This document shows, in pieces, positions 48,670 through 60,070 of a DNA stretch of 64,000 nt (position 1 is the stretch's first letter; each line of letters starts with the position of its first letter). The DNA comes from Istiophorus platypterus (Eukaryota > Chordata > Actinopteri > Istiophoriformes > Istiophoridae), in assembly GCA_016859345.1 (NCBI GenBank), contig CM029121.1, positions 8,335,911-8,399,910 of the forward strand, read 5' to 3'. Made by a program: the position numbers and the translations under genes. The notes beneath the pieces are model-generated. The model was not told the origin of the DNA. It saw only the letters and a list, made by a program, of their open reading frames with translations, and ran no database searches.

Positions 48670-49289
48670 TAGAGTAGAATCTGTCTCTTTGATTATACAA
48701 TGATTAGAGAATTGACAACGGATGATCACGTGGGTAGCGATGATCAGGCATTCACTTAGGCTTGCTGTGTATAATGTCGCATTTGAATTTGTTCCTGAAC
48801 AAAAGCAAGTTCGCAGGGCTGAAGGGAATAAAAATTCAAGACAGGAGGACAGGACGTGCCCGAGTTGTTACACAACAGGAAAGGAAATTGTCCACAAATA
48901 TCTGACTGTCACATCCCGCTACAGTTTTGCACTCAGTGACTCTGCTTAACCACACCATTTGGACTGATAGAGCTTGTCCACATTCTCTTTCAAATCTTCC
49001 TGAAGATGGCATTTTGAGCAAAGTAATAAAGTCAGTGATGGTATGGAAAAAACAAACACACAAACGAGAGATCGTTGGCTGTATTTCACCCTTTTTATTC
49101 TAATCTCTGAACTCGTAACATGAAATCTACAGTCCTGTCTATACTCTAGATTTCCTGCTTATCACAGGGTAAACTACTGAATGTTTCTGTGGTAGAAACA
49201 GTGAACAGTTGAACAATGGAGTGTAATGATTTACTAAAGCAGTACTTTTTCATAAAATTTTGGGATATTCAGCTTAAGTATTTCCTCTT

Positions 49290-49705
49290 TATGCTACTCA
49301 GTACTTTCACTTTACTACATGAGAGAGAAAAATTCTAATTTTCTTACAGCTGTACTTCATATTGTACATGCAAAATTATGATCATCTTATTAGATATGAT
49401 ACATGGCTGAAGATTAAAAGACCCCAAAATGTGCCAAGAGGTTTAAATTAGTTCCATCTTGACCAGCTGCAAAACCCCCCCCAAAACATACACGTTAATG
49501 CATCAGTAATACAAATTCATTATTATTAAATACAACTATATACCACTGACGTTTTCTTGCACAATCAGTACTTTTACTGCTTTTAATACTTTAAGTACAT
49601 TGCATTATTAACACAATTTACTAATGTCCTTTTATTCAGGTACCTTAAACACCTTGGAGTATTTTTACACACTGGTATTGTCCTACTTCTTTCATCACAG
49701 ACAGT
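49290..49705 (+). repeat. Teleost interspersed repeat with CAGTACTTTTAC motif (family D)
   Basis: It contains CTCAGTACTTTCACTTTACT, AATACTTTAAGTACATTGCA and GAGTATTTTTACACACTGGT. This pattern is common in fish genomes. Both ends are diffuse. Confidence 0.55.
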
Positions 49706-51166
49706 GAAAGAGTAGACAATTTGGCCCAGACCTTTCTCATGGTGGGACTTTCACGTGTCACACGCAGGTGTTATTAATGATGTTAACAATGGTCGCATTC
49801 CACTTGTTGTGCCAGTGTCGTGCTTCTATGTGAACGCTGGCCCATATAAATAAATAAGTCTTAGAGGGTTTTTTTGTTTTGTTTTTTAAAAATCTAAATC
49901 TGTTGTAAATTACCAGGACAAATTGGACCCAAACACTGAAGCTCGGAGACAAAGACAGGGTGATAGGGGATAACAAAATTATTTGATAATTTTGGTTTTC
50001 GGTTCACTTATACAGGGCTCAGACCTGGGCAGGCAGATTTAACAAAGTCCCTTCGCTGATGGACAGCAGACAGGTCCCGCCTTTGTTCCACCAATGGCAA
50101 GAAGAACAAAGTTAATCGGAAATGGGAATCGAATCGGAGTGGATACACACACACATTCAGCGCGAGGCTGGGGGCTAAGTACAATTGGATGATTCTGTGG
50201 CAGATGGAAATAAAGATTAACAAGCATACAGTCTTAGTCAAAATCTTCAGGGTAACTGGTCAAGCACATCACCAAATGAAGCAATGGAGGGTTTGACAAA
50301 TACTGGTGGTCTGGCCGGTTCTTTAATGTTGTGGGCAGGTGAGGTCTATTTGGCGTGGTTGATGAAAAGATAAGTGGCCTGTCTAAGTTTCCGTCTGTTT
50401 TCCACATTAAAAAGGCAATCCACCAATTTTCCACTTGAAGTTCAGTTTACTGATCATGAGGCCTTGTTGTGTAATGTGTCCTGTGGCTCTAGAGAGAGTT
50501 TGTCAAGTCTGAGAAAATAACCCTGATGATGTCATCAGGGGGATATCTCAGCTTCACCTTTGATTTAGTATTCATAACAGAAATCCTCTGGCACATATTG
50601 GGGATGTGTAGGTTACAAGATGTGGACAATTAAGAAGCAGGAAAGGCACAATGACAGATGTTATCCAGTTGCTTTATGAGAAATGTAGGTTTCTGTGGTC
50701 ATATTAGGGACTAAAAGCCAGGTTATCTTGGCCTCAATCTTTGATAAAAACAAATACTGCAGCATGTAAAACAAAACAATATGCCTTGAAAATTGTTAAA
50801 AACCGATGTGAAAATATCTAATGATATTTGTAATAGCTACACATACCCACTAGATGGAAGCAGTTCTCAATAATATTCATCTGCCGTAAGGGCAACTTCA
50901 GCCAAAATGTTCAGTTGAGTTCTTCCTCCTTTCTTATCCAAAATATGATATAACAAGTATGTAATGTATATATTCATCATAATTTTACTTTTAATTTGAT
51001 TTTGGGTCAAGTGTAGGTGCCTATGCCGTAAAACATTTGGTAGAATTTCACTTAATTCATGAAAGCTGTGAACTCTGAATACCTTCCTAAACACATAAAC
51101 ATACAATCTTGGCAAAATATTGCATAAAAATTTCATATTCAAGACATCAGCATTTTCCCTGCTAGG
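49706..51166. other. Intergenic DNA, right flank
   Basis: No gene recognised. Several 60-125 codon frames overlap on both strands without conserved features. Confidence 0.5.
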
Positions 51167-51556
51167 AGCTGGAGTAGACCCAGGCTGGGCAGTTGCCACT
51201 TCACAGCCTGGTACTGCAGACATCCCAGCTTCTCCACAGACCATCTGTCATCACTATGCAGTTGTATTGTATGCTGCTGTCTTCAGGCCAAACCCAGTTT
51301 ATGATCCATTCAGCTTCCCTCCTGGTTTTAAAGTGATACTAGCTCCTCATCTGACTTCTGGGACACGCTCCCTGACCAGATCTCGGCCTGGCACAGTAAC
51401 ATTTTAGCAAGTCAGACCGTCAAACCCATTGTCCATCTGTTCTTCATAGACACAGAACACAAGCACATAGCCATGGCTGTAATTAGCTGCACAGGGAAAT
51501 TCAAAATCCCCACAGACTGCAGTCAAAACGTGACTCTCTGGGACAGTCTGGATCCA
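51167..51556 (+). other. Unexplained open stretch with two overlapping frames
   Basis: From a possible acceptor (CATTTTCCCTGCTAG) one frame stays open to a stop at 51405-51407, including FRPNPVYDPFSFPPGFKV. A second frame, open from 51332 to a stop near 51555, includes TVKPIVHLFFIDTEHKHIAM. I recognise neither peptide. It could be a decayed coding segment with a frame shift, or chance. Confidence 0.2.
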
Positions 51557-53667
51557 AATCCTAACCAAAAATAGTAGTGTGGGAACAGAACAGACTTTGG
51601 ATCCTGGACTGAACACAATTACCATACTTTGACAAATGACCTGGGTTTTCACATTTTGGGTTTAAGTTGCAACAAATATCCAGCCGGATCAGGACCTGAA
51701 AACAGCAACTGTATTGTTTCAGAATGATGAGAATAAATCTAAGTGCTCTGATGGGATTCTTTCTCTCCTGGGTATTAAGGAAACACAAAAGCAGACTCAG
51801 CAAGAAAGAAAAAAAAAGTTAAACATTTCTTTGTGTGGAAATAAACTGCAGCTGGTGAAAACCTGTAGAGTATTTATATACAAAGTATATTCTCGTTCTT
51901 TGAATGCTTTGGACATCTGGTCTTTTTGAAAAAAATCAATCAGTGCATTTGAAATATATCATTGTGAGTGCATGATATATAACATAAAAAAATAAAGTAA
52001 GAAAGTTTTATTTTTATATTCACAACTTAAATCATGAGTGTCAATACAGAAATTAAATTAAAATATTGTGCAAACTGGGCCTTTGTATATAAGTTTTAAT
52101 TGGCTCATTTACATTCAAAATCTAGTTTTACATACATATTTGAATACTGGTCAGTTTTTCCAAAAGTTTTGTGAAACCTGAAGTTGTGATTCAGGGAGCA
52201 CATTATTGTTCATTTCATTTAGAAAATAAAATGTAAAGACTAATTCACGTTTAGTATTGTTGTGCTGTAAGTAAAGGAGGAATTTAGCTTGAAAGGATGA
52301 TACCACAACATATAGTTTAAATTTTATTTTGGTAATACTCATGCATTTTAAAACAAGACATTCCAGTTTTTTAAATATTTTTATTCGTTTCATATTCTAT
52401 GATATAAACACGCATTGCAGAAGGAATTTCTGGTTGATTGAACGATCTCCATTCAATATTGTCATTCCTAAACTTCCATACTGCCAAGTGGTTAGACAAA
52501 ATAATTGCAAGAAAATCCTTGAATATATAGTTTTGAGTAATTGCTTCTCATTTCATTCAACTTGGTTATTCAAAGATCTCAATCTTGAATGTTCAGCCTG
52601 CAGACAGAGACACAGTCTGCCTCACATTCTGGACCCACTCTGCCGGAATCCTCCTCTTATCTCTCAGGACGACAGATGAGCTGTCTGCAGTGGCAAGGCC
52701 TTAAATGTGCCTCTCATCACTCACATTCACTTCCCCGAGTCATTGTTTGAATTGTGTGTGCACTTTTATTAGAATATACTGCGTGTATCTGCAAATCCTC
52801 AGCCAAATCCACAATAGTCACTAACATAAATCCAAAGTATTTAGCTCCTTTCTTCGCATATCCTTCTTCCTCCACATCCTCTTTGTGCTATTGCGGCTTC
52901 CTGTCATCTACCTTGACCCTGACACTGACCATCTACATTCAACTTTCTTCCCTTAAGTTCAGAGGGAAAATTCAGATATGCGGAGCGCTGATGCGGTGAT
53001 GCAAAATCACACAAAAATGTATCTTTTTTCCAGTATTATTCTGGGAATACTTAACTTTACAACTAGCTCATTTCCAGTTTTGTTGCCACCTCATTCTCCT
53101 AGTTTAGATGTAGTAATAAGTAGTAGTAAGTGACTGTGGGGCTCTGTTTCAGGCTGTGAAGACTGTTGCAGTTCAAGGCTATTAGCCAAGTTATAACTGG
53201 GGTCCTGCTGGGAGCTGGGAGGTTGGTCTGTGTCTCACCCAACTGGACAGAAAAGAAATCTTTCTTTTAATCATTCTTTCAATGTTTTACTGCCCATAAA
53301 GCGAAATATTAGAAAGAAGGGGAGGGGAAATGGTGAGTTCCAGTCAGACTGGAGAGTAAACAGTCAAATAGTTTTATAGAAACCCACACTTTCCAACATT
53401 TTGGTGGTGAGGGCATGCGTACACACAAGCCCAATAAAATATCAATATAAGCTCATCAGATTTTACAGGGCTGATGTGTATGTTACACAGTTTATGTGAC
53501 ATTGAAGTCAATCCCCAAATTGACTCAGATTCTATTGACTTTTCACATAAGGCTACTGGCTTTTTACACAGGCTGAAGGAGATTATATCAGCCTCCTTCA
53601 GCTCTTATTGTCTACTTCCCTCTCTTTTTCTCCCTCTTATCCACTTGACCTCGTATTTAGTGTCAAT
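51557..53667. other. Intergenic DNA, right flank
   Basis: AT-rich (especially 51.9-52.5 kb), no gene recognised. Confidence 0.5.
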
Positions 53668-53790
53668 TAGTAAATGTTAACATGCTGGTGAATACTGTAA
53701 ACAGCAGCATGTTAACATTGTCATTGTGAGCTTGTTAGCATGCTGACATTTAACTCACATATGGCCTGTCAGAGCTGTTATCATGGCTGT
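53668..53790 (+). repeat. Teleost interspersed repeat (family C head)
   Basis: It is rich in TTAACATGCTG, GTTAGCATGCTGACATTTAA and related units typical of a widespread fish repeat. Confidence 0.6.
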
Positions 53791-54498
53791 AAACACTTAG
53801 TCTTATTTATTTATGGCTTTATCCATTGTGTGAGTCCAATTGAGCATCTCTGTTTCTGTGCAACAGATATAGTCTGACCTTGGGCTTTCAAAAGAGAAGC
53901 CTTATCTTGTCAGTGTGATGGCTTTTATTTCTTGGCCACCCACCATATATAAGGTGTCATCTTACTCATACATTCTTCTGTGCATACACAGGTACTGTGC
54001 AAGCATGGACACCCGAACACAAAATAATTTTAAGCCTGCAGAGTTAAGGAAATAAACGTCAAACAACTGTTTTCACAGCTGTGCACTTGGTGATGGTGAT
54101 TTATGCTGGTGTGACTGGTATGAATCAGATGGGCTGAGCTCAAAAGAAGGGAAAAGGGACTTGGAGTGTGCTGTTACAGTGAACAGGACATGCTGCAGCG
54201 TATACAGGAGAGAAGTGATGAGGATCACTTGTGGGTGAGTGATGAGGCTGCCTGCGGCGCTGTCATTGAGTAATTGACCTGAAGTCATCTGAGTTATTAG
54301 TATCAAATCAAGCGTCTGTAATGAAATCATAGACCCAGGCAATGCTAAATGTAGGGATATGACTCTAATGCGGCAAGAATGATGAGGCTGCTGCTGCACT
54401 CATGTTTCATCTCCCTGTGTGTAGGTATCTTGGTTTGATGCCGATTTAGTAATATTAGAAGTATAATAATTCACAAATTGTTAAATATCACACAGAGA
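53791..54498. other. Intergenic DNA downstream of the candidate gene at 54.8 kb
   Basis: No gene recognised. The minus-strand frame at 54073-54399 begins at GTG and shows no conserved features. Confidence 0.45.
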
Positions 54499-55000
54499 TT
54501 TATTCTTTAGATTCGTTTTATTTATTTTACAAAATTCATTGCAAAATGTCACATTTTCAATAGATCTCGTGTTATATGTCTTAAAAGCATTATAACAGAA
54601 ATACTTATAATAGTTTGAGTTTTAATTTACTATAGTACACAGAAAAATTAAACTTACAAACAAAAACACAAGAGACAGCAGTGTATTTTCTACAGTACAT
54701 ATTACTGTTTGTACATTCTCTCTACTACATACAGTATACTGTAATGTAACAGAAAGCCAAACCCACAATACTACAAAGCTTTTCCAGGTAGAGGACTAAC
54801 AATGAAAATGCAGCTCTTGGATGACTAAACCATTCTCATGGCAGGATGCATTGTTTTAGTGGAATCAGATTTGTGCAGTCTAAGGGATAATTCCTCCGTC
54901 ACATGCAATTCAGTTTCAATCAAAACATCTTTTCTGTCTACGGGAAAGTCGGGTGGGTGGCTCACTCCGTCTGTGGTCTGACCACTAACTGTGTCATGCA
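54499..55000 (-). other. Candidate terminal exon of an unidentified minus-strand gene
   Basis: A good acceptor (AATTCCCCTTTCAG) ends at 55001. The frame then stays open for 58 codons to TAG at 54827-54825, including PPDFPVDRKDVLIETELHV and EELSLRLHKSDSTK. About 300-330 bases further on are three minus-strand AATAAA signals (54526-54499). Acceptor, frame, stop and polyadenylation signal fit a last exon, but I recognise no family and found no upstream exon inside the window with confidence. Confidence 0.3.
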
Positions 55001-55002
55001 CT

Positions 55003-56889
55003 GAAAGGGGAATTTAGTTGGTTTTATGAGCAGATATTTAGTTCTTTAGTGTACTTATTGAAAATGACCGTCTTGAGTAATCTACTAAACGTCATGGCCT
55101 CAGGGAGCAAATCACAGCACATTTACTCTTCACTTTCAGTTCTTTTCTTATTTAGCTACTCTCATATGCAGCGCAGTATGCATACAGAGTACGTGATTTA
55201 GTAAGGCTGAAACACACTACAATATCATAAACAATAACAGAAGAAAGCCATCGACCGTGCGTCCCCCGGTGGGTGCAAAATCCAAATGGTCAACAATGTG
55301 ATTTTCACAAACCATCTAATTGAGTTGAAATTGGGAGATTTGGAGACTCTATATGAATAGATTGCAAGCTTTCACATACAGAGAAGATTCTTCTGCTGTA
55401 ATGAGCATAATTATTTACTGAAAAGTCTGTATGATTGTGTCAATTAATAGTGAGGTTTCTGCATATCCAGTCTGGGCAATTATTTCTTTGTCTAGTGGCC
55501 TCGTCTGCTACAGAATTTCATTAATCAGTACACTTGGAAAGCCATTTTATGTGGTGGAATTTAAAGTGGATAGATTATTTGAGGGTAATGATTTCAAAAT
55601 ATAATGCAATATCAAATGAAGGCCAGATTGTCTAGGTTGAAGTAATCATGAAGATTACATGCTATTAGAATACATTGTGTATGTGGATCAAAATCAACAG
55701 ATGAAGCCAATTTTGCTGTGTGTCTCTGTTCCAGAACAAAATGGAAAATTGACAACTATCCACAATGCAATTACTTTTCATTTAATTAATCTTTTACTTA
55801 ATTGCTTTATTTCCTTTTGGTCAAAGGACAGTGTAGGGCCTCACTATACAGTATGATTAAAGGATTCCTGTGTTTTGTTCTGGCTCTAACGGTATTTGTT
55901 TTGGTGAGCTCAATTAACATTGACCATGACCTTTCCTCTCTGAGTGCATCTACATGGACATTAGCAGGCTTTTGTTGTGGTAGTGAAAGGTGATATGTGA
56001 GAGCAGCTGTTTGGTCTCCAAAAACCCTTCTGGTTTGTCTCCCAGCAGCTGATGAGTATGTGTGGTGCTAGTGTGTGTGTATGCACATGTGGATATGTGT
56101 TACCGACTGCACCTGTCTCATAAATCAGCCGTTCGGTCGAGGTTCAACCCGCATAACCCTGTTGTCAAACCTGAACCATGATTTTATTATTTTACACTAT
56201 ACCATCAGATGCTTCTCTTGTTTGATTAAAGTGGGAATTTGAATGAGGTATAAGAAAACACAAAAATTTGTCACACATCTCTCTTTTGTGAATGTGTCTG
56301 TGAACATGTATAGAGCAGAGTAGCCTTAATGACCATTTACGAGATTTAAGGACAATGTCAGAAGCCTACTCCATGTTTGAAGTATGTATATCCGTCTCTA
56401 AATTACTGTAATATTAGTCTATGAGAAGTCTGGAGGAAATTGTTACGCAAGTTTCACTGTCTGTTAAGACACAGGCTGCAATAAAATCCAGACGTCTCAC
56501 AGCTTAAATCAAATTTTGCCACAACATTACTTCCCACTGAGTGCGCACTTGGACAGAGTGATCATGAAAAGGAATGAGTGGGAAAGAAAATGAATAAATA
56601 AAGAAATTAAAGTTTTCCACATTTGTAAACCAATGTTGTTTTTTCCTTTTATCTGTGTGCTAAAACCTCAACACACTGCAGACAGTGCTGGCTAAGGGCA
56701 GACTGCAGGAAACACAATGGTAAACTGGAAATCTCTGTATATGTAGTTGCTGACGGTATCCCTGCAGCTAAACAGTATTACCACTTCAAAAGATAAAAAT
56801 CTACTATTTTCAACTTGCAGTTTTATGATCAGACATTTATATCTATTGTATCTCAATACGGTGTATGGGAACAAGAGTCTAAATCTATG
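55003..56889. other. Intergenic DNA, right flank
   Basis: AT-rich. Nothing recognisable except short chance frames. Confidence 0.5.
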
Positions 56890-57115
56890 ATAGTTGCTCG
56901 GTGATGCTGCCTTAGCGATAGCACTACTTTGTCCTAAATACTAATGTCTGCATGCTAATGTTTAGCATGTATGATGTTAACTATGTTCACCGTATCAGTT
57001 GAGTGTGTTAGCATGCTGACATTTGCTAACTAGAACCTAACATGGAAAAAACCAATCCAGCCATTTGTCATTTTCTTTGCAGATATTTGGTCATAAATAG
57101 ATAATAAAGAGAATT
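56890..57115 (+). repeat. Teleost interspersed repeat (family C, head portion)
   Basis: It contains GCATGCTAATGTTTAGCATG, GTGTTAGCATGCTGACATTT and GCAGATATTTGGTCATAAAT. It appears to continue at 58222-58384 after a 1.1-kb interruption. Confidence 0.6.
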
Positions 57116-58221
57116 CTGCATGGGCAAACCTCTTCTACAAATTACACTGATATACAGTTAAACTGCTACAGATAATCTGTTTTGTGGGAAACGTAATTGT
57201 TGTCTGGATTATGTTCAGTCACCTTTATTTTTTTGAATGAATTTATTTGAATCCACATTTCTTAAAGGTTGTACTGTCACCAGAAGGTTGTCTGGGGTCA
57301 ACGGTGGCTGTATGAAACACATGACTGGTTAAGATCATGGTTCTTGTAAGCACATTGTGTCGTTGAATCAGTTCTAATTTTTCTGCATTAAACCAGACCA
57401 CAATCTTCTGTTAACCATAGCGAAGTGCTGAGTTCACCTAACCATAACCCTGAAGAGTTTGATAATGCTGTAGTCACTAAAGGTAAGTATTCTTCTGCCA
57501 GATCGGATATTCTGGTGTAAAACATTTACATTTTCTGTAAACATTTTATTGATATGTTCAGTATCAGTGCATTTGCAATTTGCCAAATACAAAAATTACC
57601 AACATATCCTCACCCTTCTGAGCCAACTTTTGCCTGAGTCCTCGACCCGAGTCTGACCCATATGCGTCCACATCTGAGCTGACTCCGATTGCTATCCTAC
57701 AGTGTTGGTTGTCAGCCAGAAAGATTTTCTAAGTATGTGCTAGAATTGCTCCAGATGTGGAAGTAGCATCTGACAGTCATGCTATATGTGGGCTGGATTT
57801 GGGCAGAGGAACCAGTAATATATCTGGCCAGAAGAAACAAATATGTGGCCATGGTATTCGCTAGAATATTTTTGCTACCTGGGAATTATGTTAATAGAAA
57901 ACATAATCCACTGATAATTGCATTTCCAACAAAATGCATTTGCTTTTGCTGTTGTATGTAATTTAAAGGAGATAAGGTTGGCACAAGCCTAAACCAAGGC
58001 CTCAACCCTGTCCCCACCTTGGCCTTTTATACCCGACGCAACGTGACTAAAATGCCTGGTACTGCTGAACTGGGGAACCAAACCCAACCTGAGATTGAGA
58101 TTATATTTTCGTCACCAAAGATAAAGTAACTGAGGCCAACCTGAGCAGAAAACTTGAATTAATGACCTGTTGTTCCAAAGAGCTGGCTCCATGTCCGATT
58201 GCTGAGCTTTACGAGTTACAA

Positions 58222-58384
58222 ATTTGACTTGATGATGGCAGTAAATGAAAGGTGATGGGATCGCCAATGTTATTAGTGATCCAAAATTCATTATCTTGGG
58301 ACAATGAATGTCTGTACAAAATTCCATGGAAAGCCATTTGGTAGTTAAGATTTTTCAGTCTGGGCCAAGGAGGTGGGCTCATCG
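58222..58384 (+). repeat. Teleost interspersed repeat (family C, tail portion)
   Basis: It reads ACAAATTTGACTTGATGATG, TGTCTGTACAAAATTCCATG and TTTTTCAGTCTGGGCCAAGG, the known downstream part of family C. Confidence 0.6.
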
Positions 58385-59570
58385 CTGATATGACAAATAT
58401 ACAATATATGTGGTCAGTAAATTCAAATGAGTTTGATCCGACTAATTAAAACAAGAAACTGAAAATCATCGAGCTGCTCCTACTACCCAGTTTAGTACAG
58501 AGTTAATGAACCTAATAAAGTATTGTTATTTAAGGTGGGAATTTCATGTTTTTGAGACAGAATCCTCTGGGGTTTGCCATCGGCCCATCCTAAACAAACA
58601 AGATGGGCTGACATATTTTGATTACTGCACTGCATATTTTCATTTATGACTCAGTAATATCTATATTGACCGTATACATACTTTTGTTAATTTACAGACG
58701 GCAAGAAAACTGTCTAGCAAGAGCGGTACTGTAAATTCACTGTTGGACTCACAGTCATAAAAATGAAAGTTTAATGATGAATCTGGTCCTGTTCCTCAAT
58801 CAGATTTCATCCTACAATCGTACAACTAATATAAAACTGTCATGAAGGCTAGATATATGTCACATTATGTGAAACACATTGTGCACAGTGAGACATGAAA
58901 CATTCCGGGTTTGGTGCCACAGCAGCTGATTGTTATGAGGATTTTCCTGGTGGAAAACCCCTTTATTAATGATTTTTCACAGAGATTTTAACTTTGGTTT
59001 TTGTTGGCTTCACTACGAGCCAAATGTTGATCATCAGATGCTTTGTGTATGTATTATAATTTGAAGCCATTATATCATTATAACAATTACCACATGTTTA
59101 ATAACAATACATTCTCGCCCTTTGACCCTTATCCTTTCTACTAAGTCAGGTCGGTTTAACAGATGCAAACAAAGGCTTGTGGTTGTTAGCAAAAAAACTC
59201 TTTGGTTATAATATTTCTTTGACATTAGTTACAGACCTAAGTTGTAACCTAAGTATATTTATTGAGGAATATAACTTTGAGCTCTTAAGAAAGTCTTGAT
59301 CGTCCTCCAGTACAGTTGCTGACCTTCTCTTCCTGCTGATTGTGGCAAAACATGATCAACACTGCAGGCATCAAATGCTTTATTGTATCAGGCCATGTCT
59401 CATCTGTTGTGGAACTATTTTAATGCTCTCCTGCTGTCCTGAACTCTCCACACCAGTCCTCCTTAAACATGATGGGTCTCAGCCAATGCACATTATTCTT
59501 AATTAAACCTAAGTGTTTTCTTGCTCCAGACTGCATCCTCCCTCCCTTCCTCTTTCCCCTCCTTTTCTCC
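58385..59570. other. Intergenic DNA, right flank
   Basis: No gene recognised. Confidence 0.5.
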
Positions 59571-59700
59571 TTCCCCCCCCCCCCACCACCACCTTTAATG
59601 AATTGGTCTTCTGGTCTCATGGGCATTGCAAGCAGTTTACATTCATCTATTTACAACTGTAGACAACCCCCCCACCCCCCACCCCAAAAAGAGAAAAACA
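59571..59700. repeat. C-rich low-complexity tracts
   Basis: A 13-base C run at about 59572-59584 followed by ACC repeats, and a second C/A-rich tract at 59666-59688. The minus strand is therefore G-rich and could form quadruplex-like structures. The Pro- and Gly-rich frames here are artefacts. Confidence 0.85.
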
Positions 59701-60070
59701 AAACAAAACAGAAAAACAGAAACACTTTCATATCAGAAACCAGTGGGATGTTGCACTGATGTTGCACAGGGCATTTGCACTGAGTCTCTACTGTCATACA
59801 CTGGTTGTGAGTGTAAAGCGCAGCACTGATCTCTGTACAGTTTCACATCTGAGCACGGCAAACGTAGAGTTGTTCTGTGTTGATTCCTCTCCTAAGTTAT
59901 TCTCAATAAACATATTTGACTGTACACTGGTTTGAAATAACCCCTCAGTGTATATGTATATAGAGCTTAAGGCATTTTAAATGTAAATGTAACAAGATAC
60001 TGGCTACTTGATACTAAGATCAATAACAAATAAAAAAAATGTGTTTCATGAACTGTATTTTTAATAAAAT
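59701..60070 (+). other. 3'-UTR-like segment
   Basis: Non-repetitive sequence ending in a series of plus-strand AATAAA signals (near 59907, then in A-rich DNA around 60030 and 60062). It could be the end of a long 3' UTR, but no coding exon was found upstream on the plus strand. Confidence 0.2.

Noticed and set aside
54073..54399. Minus-strand frame of 108 codons
   Set aside because: Begins at GTG, no recognised domain or splice context; composition consistent with chance.
56130..56160. GAGGTTCAACCC tRNA-like B box
   Set aside because: No cloverleaf; isolated motif.
58112..58327. Minus-strand 71-codon frame
   Set aside because: Lies largely within the family C interspersed repeat.
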